A stretch of DNA of 64,000 nt from Blastochloris viridis (GTDB lineage: Bacteria > Pseudomonadota > Alphaproteobacteria > Rhizobiales > Xanthobacteraceae). Shown piece by piece: positions 7,982 through 16,056 of this stretch. Numbering within the stretch: the stretch's first letter is position 1; each line of letters opens with the position of its first letter. The notes beneath the pieces are model-generated. The model had not been told where the DNA came from. It worked only from the letters and a program-made list of their open reading frames with translations, and ran no database searches. Where the stretch lies: assembly GCF_001402875.1 (NCBI RefSeq), contig NZ_CP012946.1, forward strand, positions 1,156,001 through 1,220,000, in the 5' to 3' direction. Made by a program: the position numbers and the translations under genes.

Positions 7982-9426
7982 CCCCGCTGGTTGCCACCCC
8001 GGTCGTTGCCGTCATCGCCGTTCCCGCCGCCGCGGTGGTGGTGCTGGCGATGGTGTCGAACTATCGGCTCGGCGCCATTCTCAATGTCGCCTTTTCCGCG
8101 CTCAGCCTTGCCGCGGCGGTGTGGCTGCTGATGGCCGGGCCGTTCGTCACCGAGCTGTTCCTGGTCGACGATTTCAACATCTTCCTCATCTTGCTCAACG
8201 GCTTCGTCGGCTGCACCACCGCGATCTTCTCGGCGACCTATATCGGCCACGAGCTTGAGGTCGGCCGGCTGAAGCCGGCGTTCCTCCGGCTCTATCACGC
8301 CATGTATCAGGCGATGATGGGGGCGATGGCGCTGGCGCTGATGTCGAACAACATCGGCCTGATGTGGGTCGGCATCGAGGTCGCCACCATCTCCACCGTG
8401 ATGATGGTCGGCATCTATCGCACGCCGCAGGCGCTCGAGGCGGCGTGGAAGTACTTCATCCTGGGCTCGGTCGGCATCGCGCTCGCCTTCCTCGGCACCA
8501 TCTTCGTCTATGTCGCGGCCGAACAGCAGCTCGGCGGCGGCCTGACCTCGATGGCGTGGACCAACCTCAAGGCCAGCGCGGCGACGCTCGACGCCGGCCT
8601 GCTTTCGCTCGCCTTCGTGTTCCTCTTGATCGGCTACGGCACCAAGGCGGGGCTGGTGCCGCTGCACGCCTGGCTGCCGGACGCGCACGCGGAAGGGCCG
8701 ACCCCGGTGTCGGCGGTGCTGTCGGGGCTGTTGCTCAACGTCGCGCTCTACGCGCTGCTGCGCTTCAAGATTCTGCTCGGCGGCAACCCTGCCACCATTC
8801 CCGGCGGGCCGGTGCTGATCGCGCTCGGGCTGATCTCGCTGCTGTTCGCCGCCTTGATGTTGTACCGGCGCAGCGACATCAAGCGCTTCTTCGCCTATTC
8901 CTCGATCGAGCACATGGGCATCGTGGCGTTCGCGTTCGGCATGGGCGGGCCGCTGGCCAATTTCGCCGGCCTTCTGCACATGACGATGCATTCGCTGACC
9001 AAGTCGGCGATCTTCTTCGCGGTCGGCCACGTCGCCCAGGTCACCCATTCCCAGCGCTTTGCCGACATCCGCGGGCTGTCGTCGAGCCACCCCGGCCTCG
9101 CCGTGGCGCTGGCGCTCGGCGTGCTCGCCATCGCCGGCCTGCCGCCGTTCGGGGTGTTCGTCTCCGAGTTCCTGGTGGTGACCTCGACGTTCTCGCGCCA
9201 GCCGCTGCTGGCGGTGCCGTTTGCGCTCGGCCTGCTGCTCGGGTTCGGCGCGCTGATCTGGCGGCTGCAGGATGTGTTGTTCGGCAGGCCCGAGGCGTCC
9301 TACGCCCGGCGCGAGGCCTCGCTGCTGCCGGTCTATATCCACATGATCCTGGTCCTCATCGCCGGCCTGTGGCTGCCCGATCCGGTGCGGCGCTGGTTCG
9401 AGACGGTGGCGGCGCAGCTGGGGTGA
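7978..9426 (+). CDS. hyfF: HyfF/NuoN-like antiporter subunit
   Basis: A 482-residue membrane protein of the NuoM/NuoN/HyfF antiporter family, with the core motifs GYGTKAGLVPLHAWLPDAH (about residues 219-237) and HMTMHSLTKSAIFFAVGH further on. The central lysine and glutamate residues of the proton channel (for example in MWVGIEVATIS) are kept, so ion translocation looks possible. The start at 7978 overlaps the hyfE stop. Together with HyfB the complex would have two antiporter-type subunits, the arrangement seen in HyfB/D/F-type complexes but without a separate HyfD. Confidence 0.87.
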   Translation: MTPLVATPVVAVIAVPAAAVVVLAMVSNYRLGAILNVAFSALSLAAAVWLLMAGPFVTELFLVDDFNIFLILLNGFVGCTTAIFSATYIGHELEVGRLKPAFLRLYHAMYQAMMGAMALALMSNNIGLMWVGIEVATISTVMMVGIYRTPQALEAAWKYFILGSVGIALAFLGTIFVYVAAEQQLGGGLTSMAWTNLKASAATLDAGLLSLAFVFLLIGYGTKAGLVPLHAWLPDAHAEGPTPVSAVLSGLLLNVALYALLRFKILLGGNPATIPGGPVLIALGLISLLFAALMLYRRSDIKRFFAYSSIEHMGIVAFAFGMGGPLANFAGLLHMTMHSLTKSAIFFAVGHVAQVTHSQRFADIRGLSSSHPGLAVALALGVLAIAGLPPFGVFVSEFLVVTSTFSRQPLLAVPFALGLLLGFGALIWRLQDVLFGRPEASYARREASLLPVYIHMILVLIAGLWLPDPVRRWFETVAAQLG

Positions 9427-9430
9427 GGCG

Positions 9431-10927
9431 ATGATGATGGACGCCACATTGCTCAGCGTGTTCACCGGCATGCCGGCGGCCGGCGAGCTGCCGTGGCCGC
9501 GGTTCGAGCTGTTGGGCGAGACCGAGTGGATCGCGATCGCCGAAGCGCTGGGGCGCGGCGAGGGCGATCTGGTCGCGCTGTTCGGCGATGACGCCGCCGT
9601 GCACATGGCGGTGCGCGGGCCGGTGGCGCTGCCGGCCGGAAGCGGCATCGTGTCGCTGCCGGTGCCCGAGCGCCGCTTCCCTTCGGTCGGCCGCCATCAT
9701 CCGCCGGCAATAAGGCTGGAGCGCACCATCCGCGACCTCTACGGCCACGTGCCGGTCGGGGCGGTCGATGCGAGGCCCTGGCTCGACCACGGCGTATGGG
9801 GCGGCGGCGCCGCTGAGCCCTACGTCTTCCTGCCGGTGGAGGGGGAGGGGCTGCACCAGATCCCGGTCGGCCCGGTTCACGCCGGCATCATCGAGCCCGG
9901 CCATTTCCGCTTCACCGCCAATGGCGAGGTGGTGGTGCGGCTGGAGGAGCGGCTCGGCTACGTTCACAAGGGCGTCGAGGCGCTGGCGGTGGGCGCGACG
10001 CTCGATCGCGCCGCCAGGCTGGCCGGGCGGGTGTCGGGCGATTCCACCGTGGCCTATGCCTTGGCGTTCGCCCGCGCGGTGGAGGCGGCGCTGGGGCTGG
10101 AGCTGCCGCCGCGGGCGCGCCTGTTGCGCGGCGTGCTGGCCGAATTGGAGCGCATCGCCAACCACATCGGCGACCTCGGCGCGGTGTGCAACGACGCCTC
10201 GTTCGCGCTGATGCTGACCCATTGCGGCCTGCTGCGCGAGGAGGTTTTGCGCGCGTGTGATGTCCTGACGGGCCACCGGCTGATGATGGACCGCGTGGTG
10301 CCCGGCGGCCTTGCCGCCGACCTCACCGACGAGGGCGTGGAGCGCATCGCCAAGCTGCTCGACGTCCTGGAGCCGCGGTTCGAGCGCATCGTCGAGTTGT
10401 ACGACCTGACGCCCTCGCTGCTCGACCGCACCGTCTCCACCGGGGTGGTGCGGCCCGATTACGTCCGCCGCTTCGCCGCCGGCGGACCGGTCGGCCGCGC
10501 CTCCGGCCGCGACTTCGACGCGCGGCGCGACCACGCCTATCCGCCCTACGACCGCGTTCCGCCCCGGATCGTGCTGCGCGAGGCCGGCGACGTCGACGCC
10601 CGGCTGTGGGTGCGGATCGATGAGGTGCGCGAGTCGATCCGGCTGGTGCGCGGCTTCCTCTCCGCGCTGACGCCGGGGCCGGTGACGGTGGCGCTGCGGC
10701 CGGTGGGAGAAGCGCGCGAGGGCGCCAGCGTCATCGAGGCGTTCCGCGGCGAGGTGTTCGCCTTCGTGCGCCTTCGGCCCGACCTCACGGTGGACCACCT
10801 GCACCTGCGTGATGCGTCGTGGTTCCAGTGGCCGCTGCTGGAGACCGCGATCGAGGGCAATATCGTCGCCGACTTTCCGCTGATCAACAAATCCTTCAAC
10901 TGCTCCTATTCGGGGCAGGATTTATAG
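9431..10927 (+). CDS. hyfG: HyfG-like large subunit (NuoC-NuoD fusion) lacking NiFe ligands
   Basis: A 498-residue soluble subunit with a NuoC-like N-terminal part (about 1-125) and a NuoD/hydrogenase large-subunit part that starts near GPVHAGIIEPGHFRF (147-161). In group 4 hydrogenases a CxxC sits just after GVE and near the C-terminus a second CxxC completes the NiFe site. Here the first site reads LAGRVSGDST (197-206) and the C-terminus NCSYSGQDL, so at most one of four ligands (C491) is present. No endopeptidase-cleaved tail is seen. By inference it cannot bind NiFe and the complex is not a hydrogenase; it fits the Ehr class. Start may be any of three adjacent ATG codons at 9431-9437. Five bases separate it from hyfF. 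Confidence 0.85.
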   Translation: MMMDATLLSVFTGMPAAGELPWPRFELLGETEWIAIAEALGRGEGDLVALFGDDAAVHMAVRGPVALPAGSGIVSLPVPERRFPSVGRHHPPAIRLERTIRDLYGHVPVGAVDARPWLDHGVWGGGAAEPYVFLPVEGEGLHQIPVGPVHAGIIEPGHFRFTANGEVVVRLEERLGYVHKGVEALAVGATLDRAARLAGRVSGDSTVAYALAFARAVEAALGLELPPRARLLRGVLAELERIANHIGDLGAVCNDASFALMLTHCGLLREEVLRACDVLTGHRLMMDRVVPGGLAADLTDEGVERIAKLLDVLEPRFERIVELYDLTPSLLDRTVSTGVVRPDYVRRFAAGGPVGRASGRDFDARRDHAYPPYDRVPPRIVLREAGDVDARLWVRIDEVRESIRLVRGFLSALTPGPVTVALRPVGEAREGASVIEAFRGEVFAFVRLRPDLTVDHLHLRDASWFQWPLLETAIEGNIVADFPLINKSFNCSYSGQDL

Positions 10928-10931
10928 CCAG

Positions 10932-11456
10932 ATGCGCACGTTCCTGCTCAAAGCGGTGTTCTCGAAGCCGGCGACCATGACCGGGCCTCAGCCCTCCGCC
11001 GCGGCGCTGGAGGAGGTCGGCCGGGCGCTGGAGGCGCGGGCGCGGCGGCTCTATGGCCGGGCGCTGTCGATCCGCCACGTCGATGCCGGCTCGTGCAACG
11101 CCTGCGAGCTGGAGCTGCATGCAACGAACAACGCCATCCACGACCTTGAGCGCTTCGGCATCAAGTTCGTCGCCTCGCCGCGCCACGCCGACGGGCTGAT
11201 CGTCACCGGGCCGGTGGCCAAGAACATGAAGGTGGCGCTGGAACGCACCTTTGCCGCGACGCCTGACCCGAAATGGGTGGTGGCCTGCGGCGACTGCGCC
11301 GCCGATTGCGGCGTGTTCGCCGGCTCGGCCGCCATCGCCGGGCCGGTCAGCTCGGTCATTCCGGTCGATCTCACCATCGCCGGTTGTCCGCCGCGGCCGA
11401 TCGCGCTGCTGGCAGGGCTGATCGCGCTGCTCGATCAGGCTGCCGCGAAGCGGTAA
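10932..11456 (+). CDS. hyfI: HyfI/NuoB-like iron-sulfur small subunit
   Basis: A 174-residue NuoB/HycG-type protein. The proximal [4Fe-4S] (N2) cluster ligands are all visible: C55 and C58 in AGSCNACELEL, C119 in ACGDC and C152 in AGCPPRP; C122 and C126 are additional. It should sit between the large subunit and the membrane arm and pass electrons to or from a quinone-like site. It follows hyfG by four bases and is the last gene of the operon. No NuoI/HycF-type ferredoxin subunit, no formate dehydrogenase and no hydrogenase maturation gene lies in the cluster, so the electron donor is unknown. Confidence 0.88.
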   Translation: MRTFLLKAVFSKPATMTGPQPSAAALEEVGRALEARARRLYGRALSIRHVDAGSCNACELELHATNNAIHDLERFGIKFVASPRHADGLIVTGPVAKNMKVALERTFAATPDPKWVVACGDCAADCGVFAGSAAIAGPVSSVIPVDLTIAGCPPRPIALLAGLIALLDQAAAKR

Positions 11457-11792
11457 AGCCGCTGCCGAAACGGCATGTCGCGCGGCGCCCGAGCTTGCCG
11501 TGCCGATGGCACAAGGGTTCCGGCCGATGGGGCCGGGCGTCACAGCAAGGCCCAACTTCCACGGGCTGCGCCCGGCTTGCGATTTTGCGTCATTTTGCAA
11601 TTTTAGGTGGGAAATATGCCAGTAATGGTTTTGTAACAGCTCCCCGCCACAATCCATGATTACGGCCGGTTGTGGGCGCGGCATCGGGGGGCGAGCCACG
11701 CGGCAAATCCATCGCCCTTGACCGAACGACGCGCGCGGAACAACGCGCGCGCAAGATAAAATTCTGTAAAACGAGGAAGCGTTGAGGTTGGC
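11457..11792. other. non-coding gap after the hydrogenase-like operon
   Basis: These 336 bases hold no convincing gene. An 8-bp GC hairpin (CGCGCGCG, loop GAACAA, CGCGCGCG) lies at 11730-11751, about 40 bases upstream of the PilZ gene start and so probably in its leader. A T-rich stretch follows 11580 (GATTTTGCGTCATTTTGC), but no clear terminator stem precedes it. Confidence 0.4.
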
Positions 11793-12041
11793 ATGACAGA
11801 ACATCGCGTGTTCACGCGGCTCCGGCCAAGCGGGAGAGTTTCCGATAAAGGGAAAATATTTGCGGATGTCCGAAGCCCCACCATTGAGTGCACCGTGGTT
11901 GACCAGAGTGCGCGGGGCGCGTGCCTGGATATCCACGGATCGTTGGAAATTCCCAAGAGATTCTTCTTCCTGCACGGCGGGGTCAAGAAGAGCTGCGTCG
12001 TGCTCTGGCAGAAAGGACGGCGGGTCGGCGTCAGTTACTGA
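11793..12041 (+). CDS. short PilZ-domain protein
   Basis: An 82-residue single-domain protein. The N-terminal RVFTRLRPSGR resembles the RxxxR cyclic-di-GMP binding motif and VDQSARGACLDIHG the [DN]xSxxG motif, both somewhat degenerate; the rest (FFLHGGVKKSCVVLWQKGRRVGVSY) follows the strand pattern of short alphaproteobacterial PilZ proteins. It is transcribed alone between the hydrogenase-like operon and a convergent glycerate kinase gene. A role as a cyclic-di-GMP receptor is inferred; binding is uncertain because the second arginine and the serine position are not canonical. Confidence 0.7.
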   Translation: MTEHRVFTRLRPSGRVSDKGKIFADVRSPTIECTVVDQSARGACLDIHGSLEIPKRFFFLHGGVKKSCVVLWQKGRRVGVSY

Positions 12042-12072
12042 CCCCGCCATGCGCTCGCCGCGGGATCTGGTA

Positions 12073-13332
12073 TCAAATCACCAGCACCGCGCGGAAATCG
12101 TTGACGTTGGTGCGAGTCGGGCCGGTGACGACGAGGTCGCCGATGGCGGCGAAGGCGGAATAGGCGTCGTTGTCGGCCAGCATCGCGGTGGGTGAGCGGC
12201 CGGCGGCCTTGAGGCGGGCGAGGGTGTCGGGCGTTGCCACCGCGCCGGCATTGTCCTCGCTGCCGTCGATGCCGTCGGTGTCGACGGCGAGGGCGTAGAC
12301 GCCGGGAATTCCGGCCGCCGCCAGGGCAAATCCGAGCAGGAACTCGGTGTTGCGGCCACCTTTGCCGCTGCCGCGCACCGTCACCGTGGTTTCGCCGCCT
12401 GACAGCAGCACCGCGGGCTTGGCCACCGGCAGGCCGTGCTCGGCGACGGCGCGGGCGATGCCGGCCATCGCGGCGCCGACTTCGCGCGCCTCGCCGGTGA
12501 TGGCATCGCCGAGAATGAGGGGGGTGAGGCCGGCGGCCCGCCCGGCGTCGGCGGCGGCGCGCAGGCTTTCCAGCGGCCGGGCGATCAGGCGGAAGACGGT
12601 GCCGGCAATGGCGCCATCGCCGGGCTTGATGGTCTCGGCGGCGGGGTCGAGCAGCCGGGCGCGCGCCGCCGCCGGCAGGGGCAGGCCGTAGCGGGCGACC
12701 ACGGCGCGGGCGTCGGCCAGCGTCGAGGGGTCCGGCACGGTGGGGCCGGAGGCGATCACCGCCAGGTCGTCGCCGGCGACGTCGGAGATCGCATAGGTCC
12801 ACAGCCGGGCCGGATAGGCCGCGGCGGCGAGCCGGCCGCCCGAGATCGCCGACAGGTGCTTGCGCACGCAATTCATCGCGGCGATGTCGGCGCCCGACCT
12901 CAGCAGCGCGGCGTTGACCGCCTTGAGGTCGGCGAGGCTGAGGCCGGGGGCGGGCAGCGTCAGCAGCGCCGAGCCGCCGCCGGACATCAGCGCCACCACC
13001 AGATCGTCGGCGGCGAGCCCCGACACCAGCTCCAGCATCCGCCGCGCGGCGCTGGCGCCGGCGTCGTCCGGCACCGGGTGGGCGGCCTCGACGATCTCGA
13101 TCCGCCGGCACGGCACGGCGTGGCCGTAGCGGGTGACGACGAGCCCGCCCAGCGGGTGCGGCCAGGCCGCCTCGAATGCCTGCGCCATCGCCGCCGACGC
13201 CTTGCCGGCGCCGACCACCACGGTGCGGCCGGCCGGCTTCGGCGGCAGGTCGGTGGCGATCCGCGACGGCGCAGCGTGGGCGATGGCGATGTCGGCCAGC
13301 CGGCGGAGCAGGGCGCAAGGGTCGGTCGGCAT
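12073..13332 (-). CDS. ttuD: glycerate kinase (MOFRL family)
   Basis: A 419-residue protein with the two-domain layout of GckA/TtuD glycerate 2-kinases: an N-terminal DUF4147 domain (about 1-240, with VVVGAGKASAAMAQAF and MSGGGSALL) and a C-terminal MOFRL domain (about 300-415, LSGGETTVTVRGSGKGGRNTE). It phosphorylates D-glycerate, usually to 2-phosphoglycerate, feeding tartrate, glyoxylate or hydroxypyruvate breakdown into glycolysis. ATG at 13332 gives the family start MPTDPCALLRR; a longer frame to 13452 has no homology. It lies 10 bases downstream of the GntR regulator stop, so the two are co-transcribed. Confidence 0.88.
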   Translation of the reverse strand: MPTDPCALLRRLADIAIAHAAPSRIATDLPPKPAGRTVVVGAGKASAAMAQAFEAAWPHPLGGLVVTRYGHAVPCRRIEIVEAAHPVPDDAGASAARRMLELVSGLAADDLVVALMSGGGSALLTLPAPGLSLADLKAVNAALLRSGADIAAMNCVRKHLSAISGGRLAAAAYPARLWTYAISDVAGDDLAVIASGPTVPDPSTLADARAVVARYGLPLPAAARARLLDPAAETIKPGDGAIAGTVFRLIARPLESLRAAADAGRAAGLTPLILGDAITGEAREVGAAMAGIARAVAEHGLPVAKPAVLLSGGETTVTVRGSGKGGRNTEFLLGFALAAAGIPGVYALAVDTDGIDGSEDNAGAVATPDTLARLKAAGRSPTAMLADNDAYSAFAAIGDLVVTGPTRTNVNDFRAVLVI

Positions 13333-13342
13333 GGCGGTCCGG

Positions 13343-14032
13343 TCACTCGAACAAGGCGGGGTGCTCGGCTTCCAGCCGCGGCAGCGCGGACTGGATGTCG
13401 GCGAATTCGGCGCGCACCGCGGCGGCCGCGGCGTCGGGGTCGCGGGCATCAATGGCGGCGAGGATGGCGCGATGGTGCGCCACCGTCGTCAGCATCGCCA
13501 CCGAATCGGGCGCGCTCAGCCACCAGGCGCGGTCGACGTGGGTCTTGAGGTTTTCGAGCGCCTCCGCTGCGCTCGCCACGCCGCAGCCCGCCGCCAGCGC
13601 GCGGTGAAATTCGGCGTTGGCGTCGAGGACGCCGGCGCGGTTGCCGTGCTGGGCAGCGTCGGCCGCCGCCGCGAGCGCGGTGTCGATGGCGGCGCGGTGG
13701 CCGGCGTCGAACGCGGCGCAGCCGCGCCGCACCAGTTCGACCGCGACCGCCGCGCGCACCACCTGCGCCTCATGGAGCCGGCGGCTCGACAGCCGCACCA
13801 CCACGGTGCCGCGCTGGGGCTGCACCGTGACCAGGCCGGCGCGGTCGAGCCCGATGAAAGCCTCGCGCACCGGCTGGCGCGATACGCCGTAGCGGATCGC
13901 GATGTCGAGCTCGGTGACGCGCTGGCCCGGCCGCAGCTCGAACCGGACGATGGCCGCGCGCAGCTCACGCTCAAGACGGCGGACGGTCGAATCGGTGCGC
14001 GAGCGGTTCGAATCGGCGTTTTGGGAGCGCAT
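13343..14032 (-). CDS. GntR-family (FadR/FCD) transcriptional regulator
   Basis: A 229-residue regulator with a winged-helix DNA-binding domain (about 20-80, ITELDIAIRYGVSRQPVREAF-like recognition region) and an all-helical FCD effector domain (about 95-225) that has the usual histidines for metal or ligand binding (AEFHRAL, HHRAIL). ATG at 14032 is chosen over an upstream frame start at 14188 that lacks homology. It is upstream of and co-transcribed with the glycerate kinase gene and faces away from the FAH-family gene. The 158-base divergent region holds GGTAAACC at 14072-14079, a possible half of a GntR operator, but this is weak. By inference it controls both flanking enzymes in response to a sugar acid. 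Confidence 0.87.
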   Translation of the reverse strand: MRSQNADSNRSRTDSTVRRLERELRAAIVRFELRPGQRVTELDIAIRYGVSRQPVREAFIGLDRAGLVTVQPQRGTVVVRLSSRRLHEAQVVRAAVAVELVRRGCAAFDAGHRAAIDTALAAAADAAQHGNRAGVLDANAEFHRALAAGCGVASAAEALENLKTHVDRAWWLSAPDSVAMLTTVAHHRAILAAIDARDPDAAAAAVRAEFADIQSALPRLEAEHPALFE

Positions 14033-14190
14033 CACGTCAAAAACCGTACCTCCGCCTTCGCCATAAGGGTGGGTAAACCACATACAATGCGAAGCGGATG
14101 GTAACAGCATTACTTTTGCTCCACCATGAAGCCCTCTCGAAGACGTCGTCCCCCTATCGAGTTTCTCCGGGAGAGATGGCGAGTCCAATA

Positions 14191-15006
14191 ATGAATACGA
14201 TGTCTATCGAAGCAGCCGGTGCCGCCGGCATTGCCGAGGCCCTGGTTTCTGCCCGTCGCGCGGGGTGCCCGCTCGCCGGTTTTCCCGGAGTCGTTCCGCC
14301 CGACCTCGCGACGGCCTACGCCGTCCAGGATGCCGCCATCGCGCATTACGGGGTGCCGGTGGTCGGCTGGAAGGTGGCGATGATCGCGCCGCACTTCCGC
14401 GAGCGCTATCCCTCGGTGCGGCTCGCCGGGCCGGTGCTGGCCGGAACGGTGGTCATGGCCGAGGATGGCGTGGCCGTTGAGGTTCAAGTGGTGCCGGGCG
14501 GCTTTGCCGCGGTCGAGGCGGAGTTCGTGGCTCGGATCGGCCGCGACCTGCCGCCGCGCGCCGAGCCCTACACCGACGCCGAGGTGGCGCCTGCCATCGC
14601 CGCGCTGCACGCCGGCGTCGAGATCGCCGGCTTTCCGCTGGCCGACATCAACGGGTTCGGTCCCGGGGCGGTGATCGCCTGCTTCGGCAACAATGCCGGC
14701 CTGATCGTCGGCAAGCCGATCGCCGATTGGACGGTGCGCCTGGCCACCACCTTGGCCACCGACGTGACCATCGACGCGGTCGAGGTGGGCCGCGGCAGCG
14801 CTGCGGTGATTCCCGGCGGGCCGGTGGGGGCCACCACGTTCCTTGCCAACCACCTGTCGGCGCGCGGCATCGGCCTCAAGGCCGGCGACTGGGTGTCCAC
14901 CGGTGCCACCACCGGCGTGCACGAAGTCCAGGCCGGTCGCTATGCCGAGGCCACGTTCGATGGCGTCGGGCGGATCGCGGTCCGCATCGTTGGCCCGGCC
15001 GGCTGA
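14191..15006 (+). CDS. FAH-family 2-keto-4-pentenoate hydratase-like enzyme
   Basis: A 271-residue enzyme of the hydratase/decarboxylase branch of the FAH superfamily. It has the N-terminal GWKVAMIAPHFRERYP region and the acidic metal-site pattern AVEAEFVARIGRDLP (E and E near residues 108-110), then HAGVEIAGFPLADIN and a C-terminal DWVSTGATTGVHEVQAG. Members hydrate 2-hydroxypentadienoate or act on related keto acids. The start is uncertain among 14176, 14191 and 14200; 14191 gives a typical length. Its divergent position to a GntR regulator and glycerate kinase suggests use in breakdown of a plant-derived acid, but the substrate cannot be read from sequence. Confidence 0.75.
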   Translation: MNTMSIEAAGAAGIAEALVSARRAGCPLAGFPGVVPPDLATAYAVQDAAIAHYGVPVVGWKVAMIAPHFRERYPSVRLAGPVLAGTVVMAEDGVAVEVQVVPGGFAAVEAEFVARIGRDLPPRAEPYTDAEVAPAIAALHAGVEIAGFPLADINGFGPGAVIACFGNNAGLIVGKPIADWTVRLATTLATDVTIDAVEVGRGSAAVIPGGPVGATTFLANHLSARGIGLKAGDWVSTGATTGVHEVQAGRYAEATFDGVGRIAVRIVGPAG

Positions 15007-15090
15007 TCGGCCGGTCGTTCCAGGCCGGCCGGCTGCCCGGCGCGGTGGCGCCACGCGGCCCAAGCTGCGCCGGAAAAAATTGCGCCGGAA

Positions 15091-15124
15091 AAAGATGACG
15101 GGCGTTCCGTGAGGAACGCCCGTC
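15091..15124 (-). terminator. intrinsic terminator of the DinB-family gene
   Basis: A perfect 12-bp stem (GACGGGCGTTCC at 15097-15108 with its complement at 15113-15124) and a 4-base loop. On the minus strand it is followed by ATCTTTTTCC, a proper uridine tract, 56 bases past the DinB-family stop. It may also stop plus-strand transcription from the FAH-family gene, although that side has no T tract. Confidence 0.85.
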
Positions 15125-15179
15125 CGTGGGCCAAACACACGCCAACTTCCCCCGCCTGTGGCGTGCGTCAGGCTTCTCG

Positions 15180-15701
15180 TCAGGCCACCCGCGCGAGGCG
15201 GCCCGGATTGGTTTCCCGCTTGAAGCAGAGGAAGTCGTAGGGGCGCAGCGTCGCACCGACGCGCGTCAACCCCGCCCACAGCTCGCCGCGGTGATGAACG
15301 TGATGGGTGAACCCGTAGGTCAGCACGGCGGTGAGGGGCAGTTCCTCGACCAGCGGCTGGCGAATGGTGTGGTAGCGGACCGTCCGCCCCAGGTCCTCGT
15401 CCTTGAGGCGTTCGACGAAGGCGAGGATGCGGGCGTCGTCACGCTCGCGCGCCTCGCGCAGCTCGGCCAGATCGTCAAACAGCACGGCATCGACGCTGTC
15501 GGGCGCCTCGCCGTCGTCGTTGAGCTGAGACATCCAGCTGCGGTCGACCAGCAGCAGATGGTTCAGCGTCGCGATAATCGACCCGGCGGCGGCGGCGATG
15601 TCCTGGTCGAGCGCGTCGGGAGACACACCGGCCGCGGCGTCATACACGCGCTGGTTCGACCAGGCGTTGTATCGGGCCAACGTCACGAAGTGGTCTCTCA
15701 T
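15180..15701 (-). CDS. DinB-family four-helix protein
   Basis: A 173-residue protein of the DinB/YfiT four-helix bundle superfamily. The metal-binding histidines are visible: H48 in LNHLLLVD and two from the FTHHVHHRGEL motif near residue 133. N-terminal MRDHFVTLARYNAWSNQRVYD is the standard opening. These proteins bind Zn or Ni and often act as thiol-dependent transferases (mycothiol or bacillithiol enzymes in other phyla); the substrate here is unknown. ATG at 15701 has GGAG six bases upstream. A near-perfect FNR-type palindrome lies about 65 bases upstream and a strong terminator follows, so it appears to be a single-gene unit. Confidence 0.85.
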   Translation of the reverse strand: MRDHFVTLARYNAWSNQRVYDAAAGVSPDALDQDIAAAAGSIIATLNHLLLVDRSWMSQLNDDGEAPDSVDAVLFDDLAELREARERDDARILAFVERLKDEDLGRTVRYHTIRQPLVEELPLTAVLTYGFTHHVHHRGELWAGLTRVGATLRPYDFLCFKRETNPGRLARVA

Positions 15702-15765
15702 CCCAGGCTCCAGGCGCCGGATCCGGCCGATGTCCTCACCATGACAAAGCCGGATCGCGGCCGCT

Positions 15766-15779
15766 TTGATCTAGATCAG
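15766..15779. promoter_or_regulatory. candidate FNR/FixK-type box
   Basis: TTGATCTAGATCAG matches the TTGAT-N4-ATCAA consensus at 9 of 10 defined positions, and its core TGATCTAGATCA is a perfect 12-bp palindrome. It lies 65-78 bases upstream of the DinB-family start and far from ndk. Position and symmetry suit a CRP/FNR-family activator site; no biochemical claim can be made from sequence. Confidence 0.5.
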
Positions 15780-16056
15780 ATGCGACCTCCTGCAACGGCC
15801 AAACCCGCGGCGTCCGTCACGGTCGCCATGCCGGAGCCCGCGGGGCAAGCGCTTGGATTCAAAAGAAAATCAAAAAATTCGCCGAATGTGGCGGCTGCAC
15901 CGGCGGCATGGCGCCTCGCCGTCGGCCGCGATGCTGCGCTGCCGCGGCGCCTTCGCCGTTCCGGCGCTGCTGAATCCGAATGTTGGCACCGGCCGGTGAC
16001 CGGCAGATGACCGCGAACAGCCGGGCCATGCGGCTTGTCGCGCCGCATGGCCGCTG

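Noticed and set aside
14072..14079. GGTAAACC as a GntR operator in the divergent promoter region
   Set aside because: The palindrome is short and imperfect and would occur by chance; mentioned only in the regulator entry.
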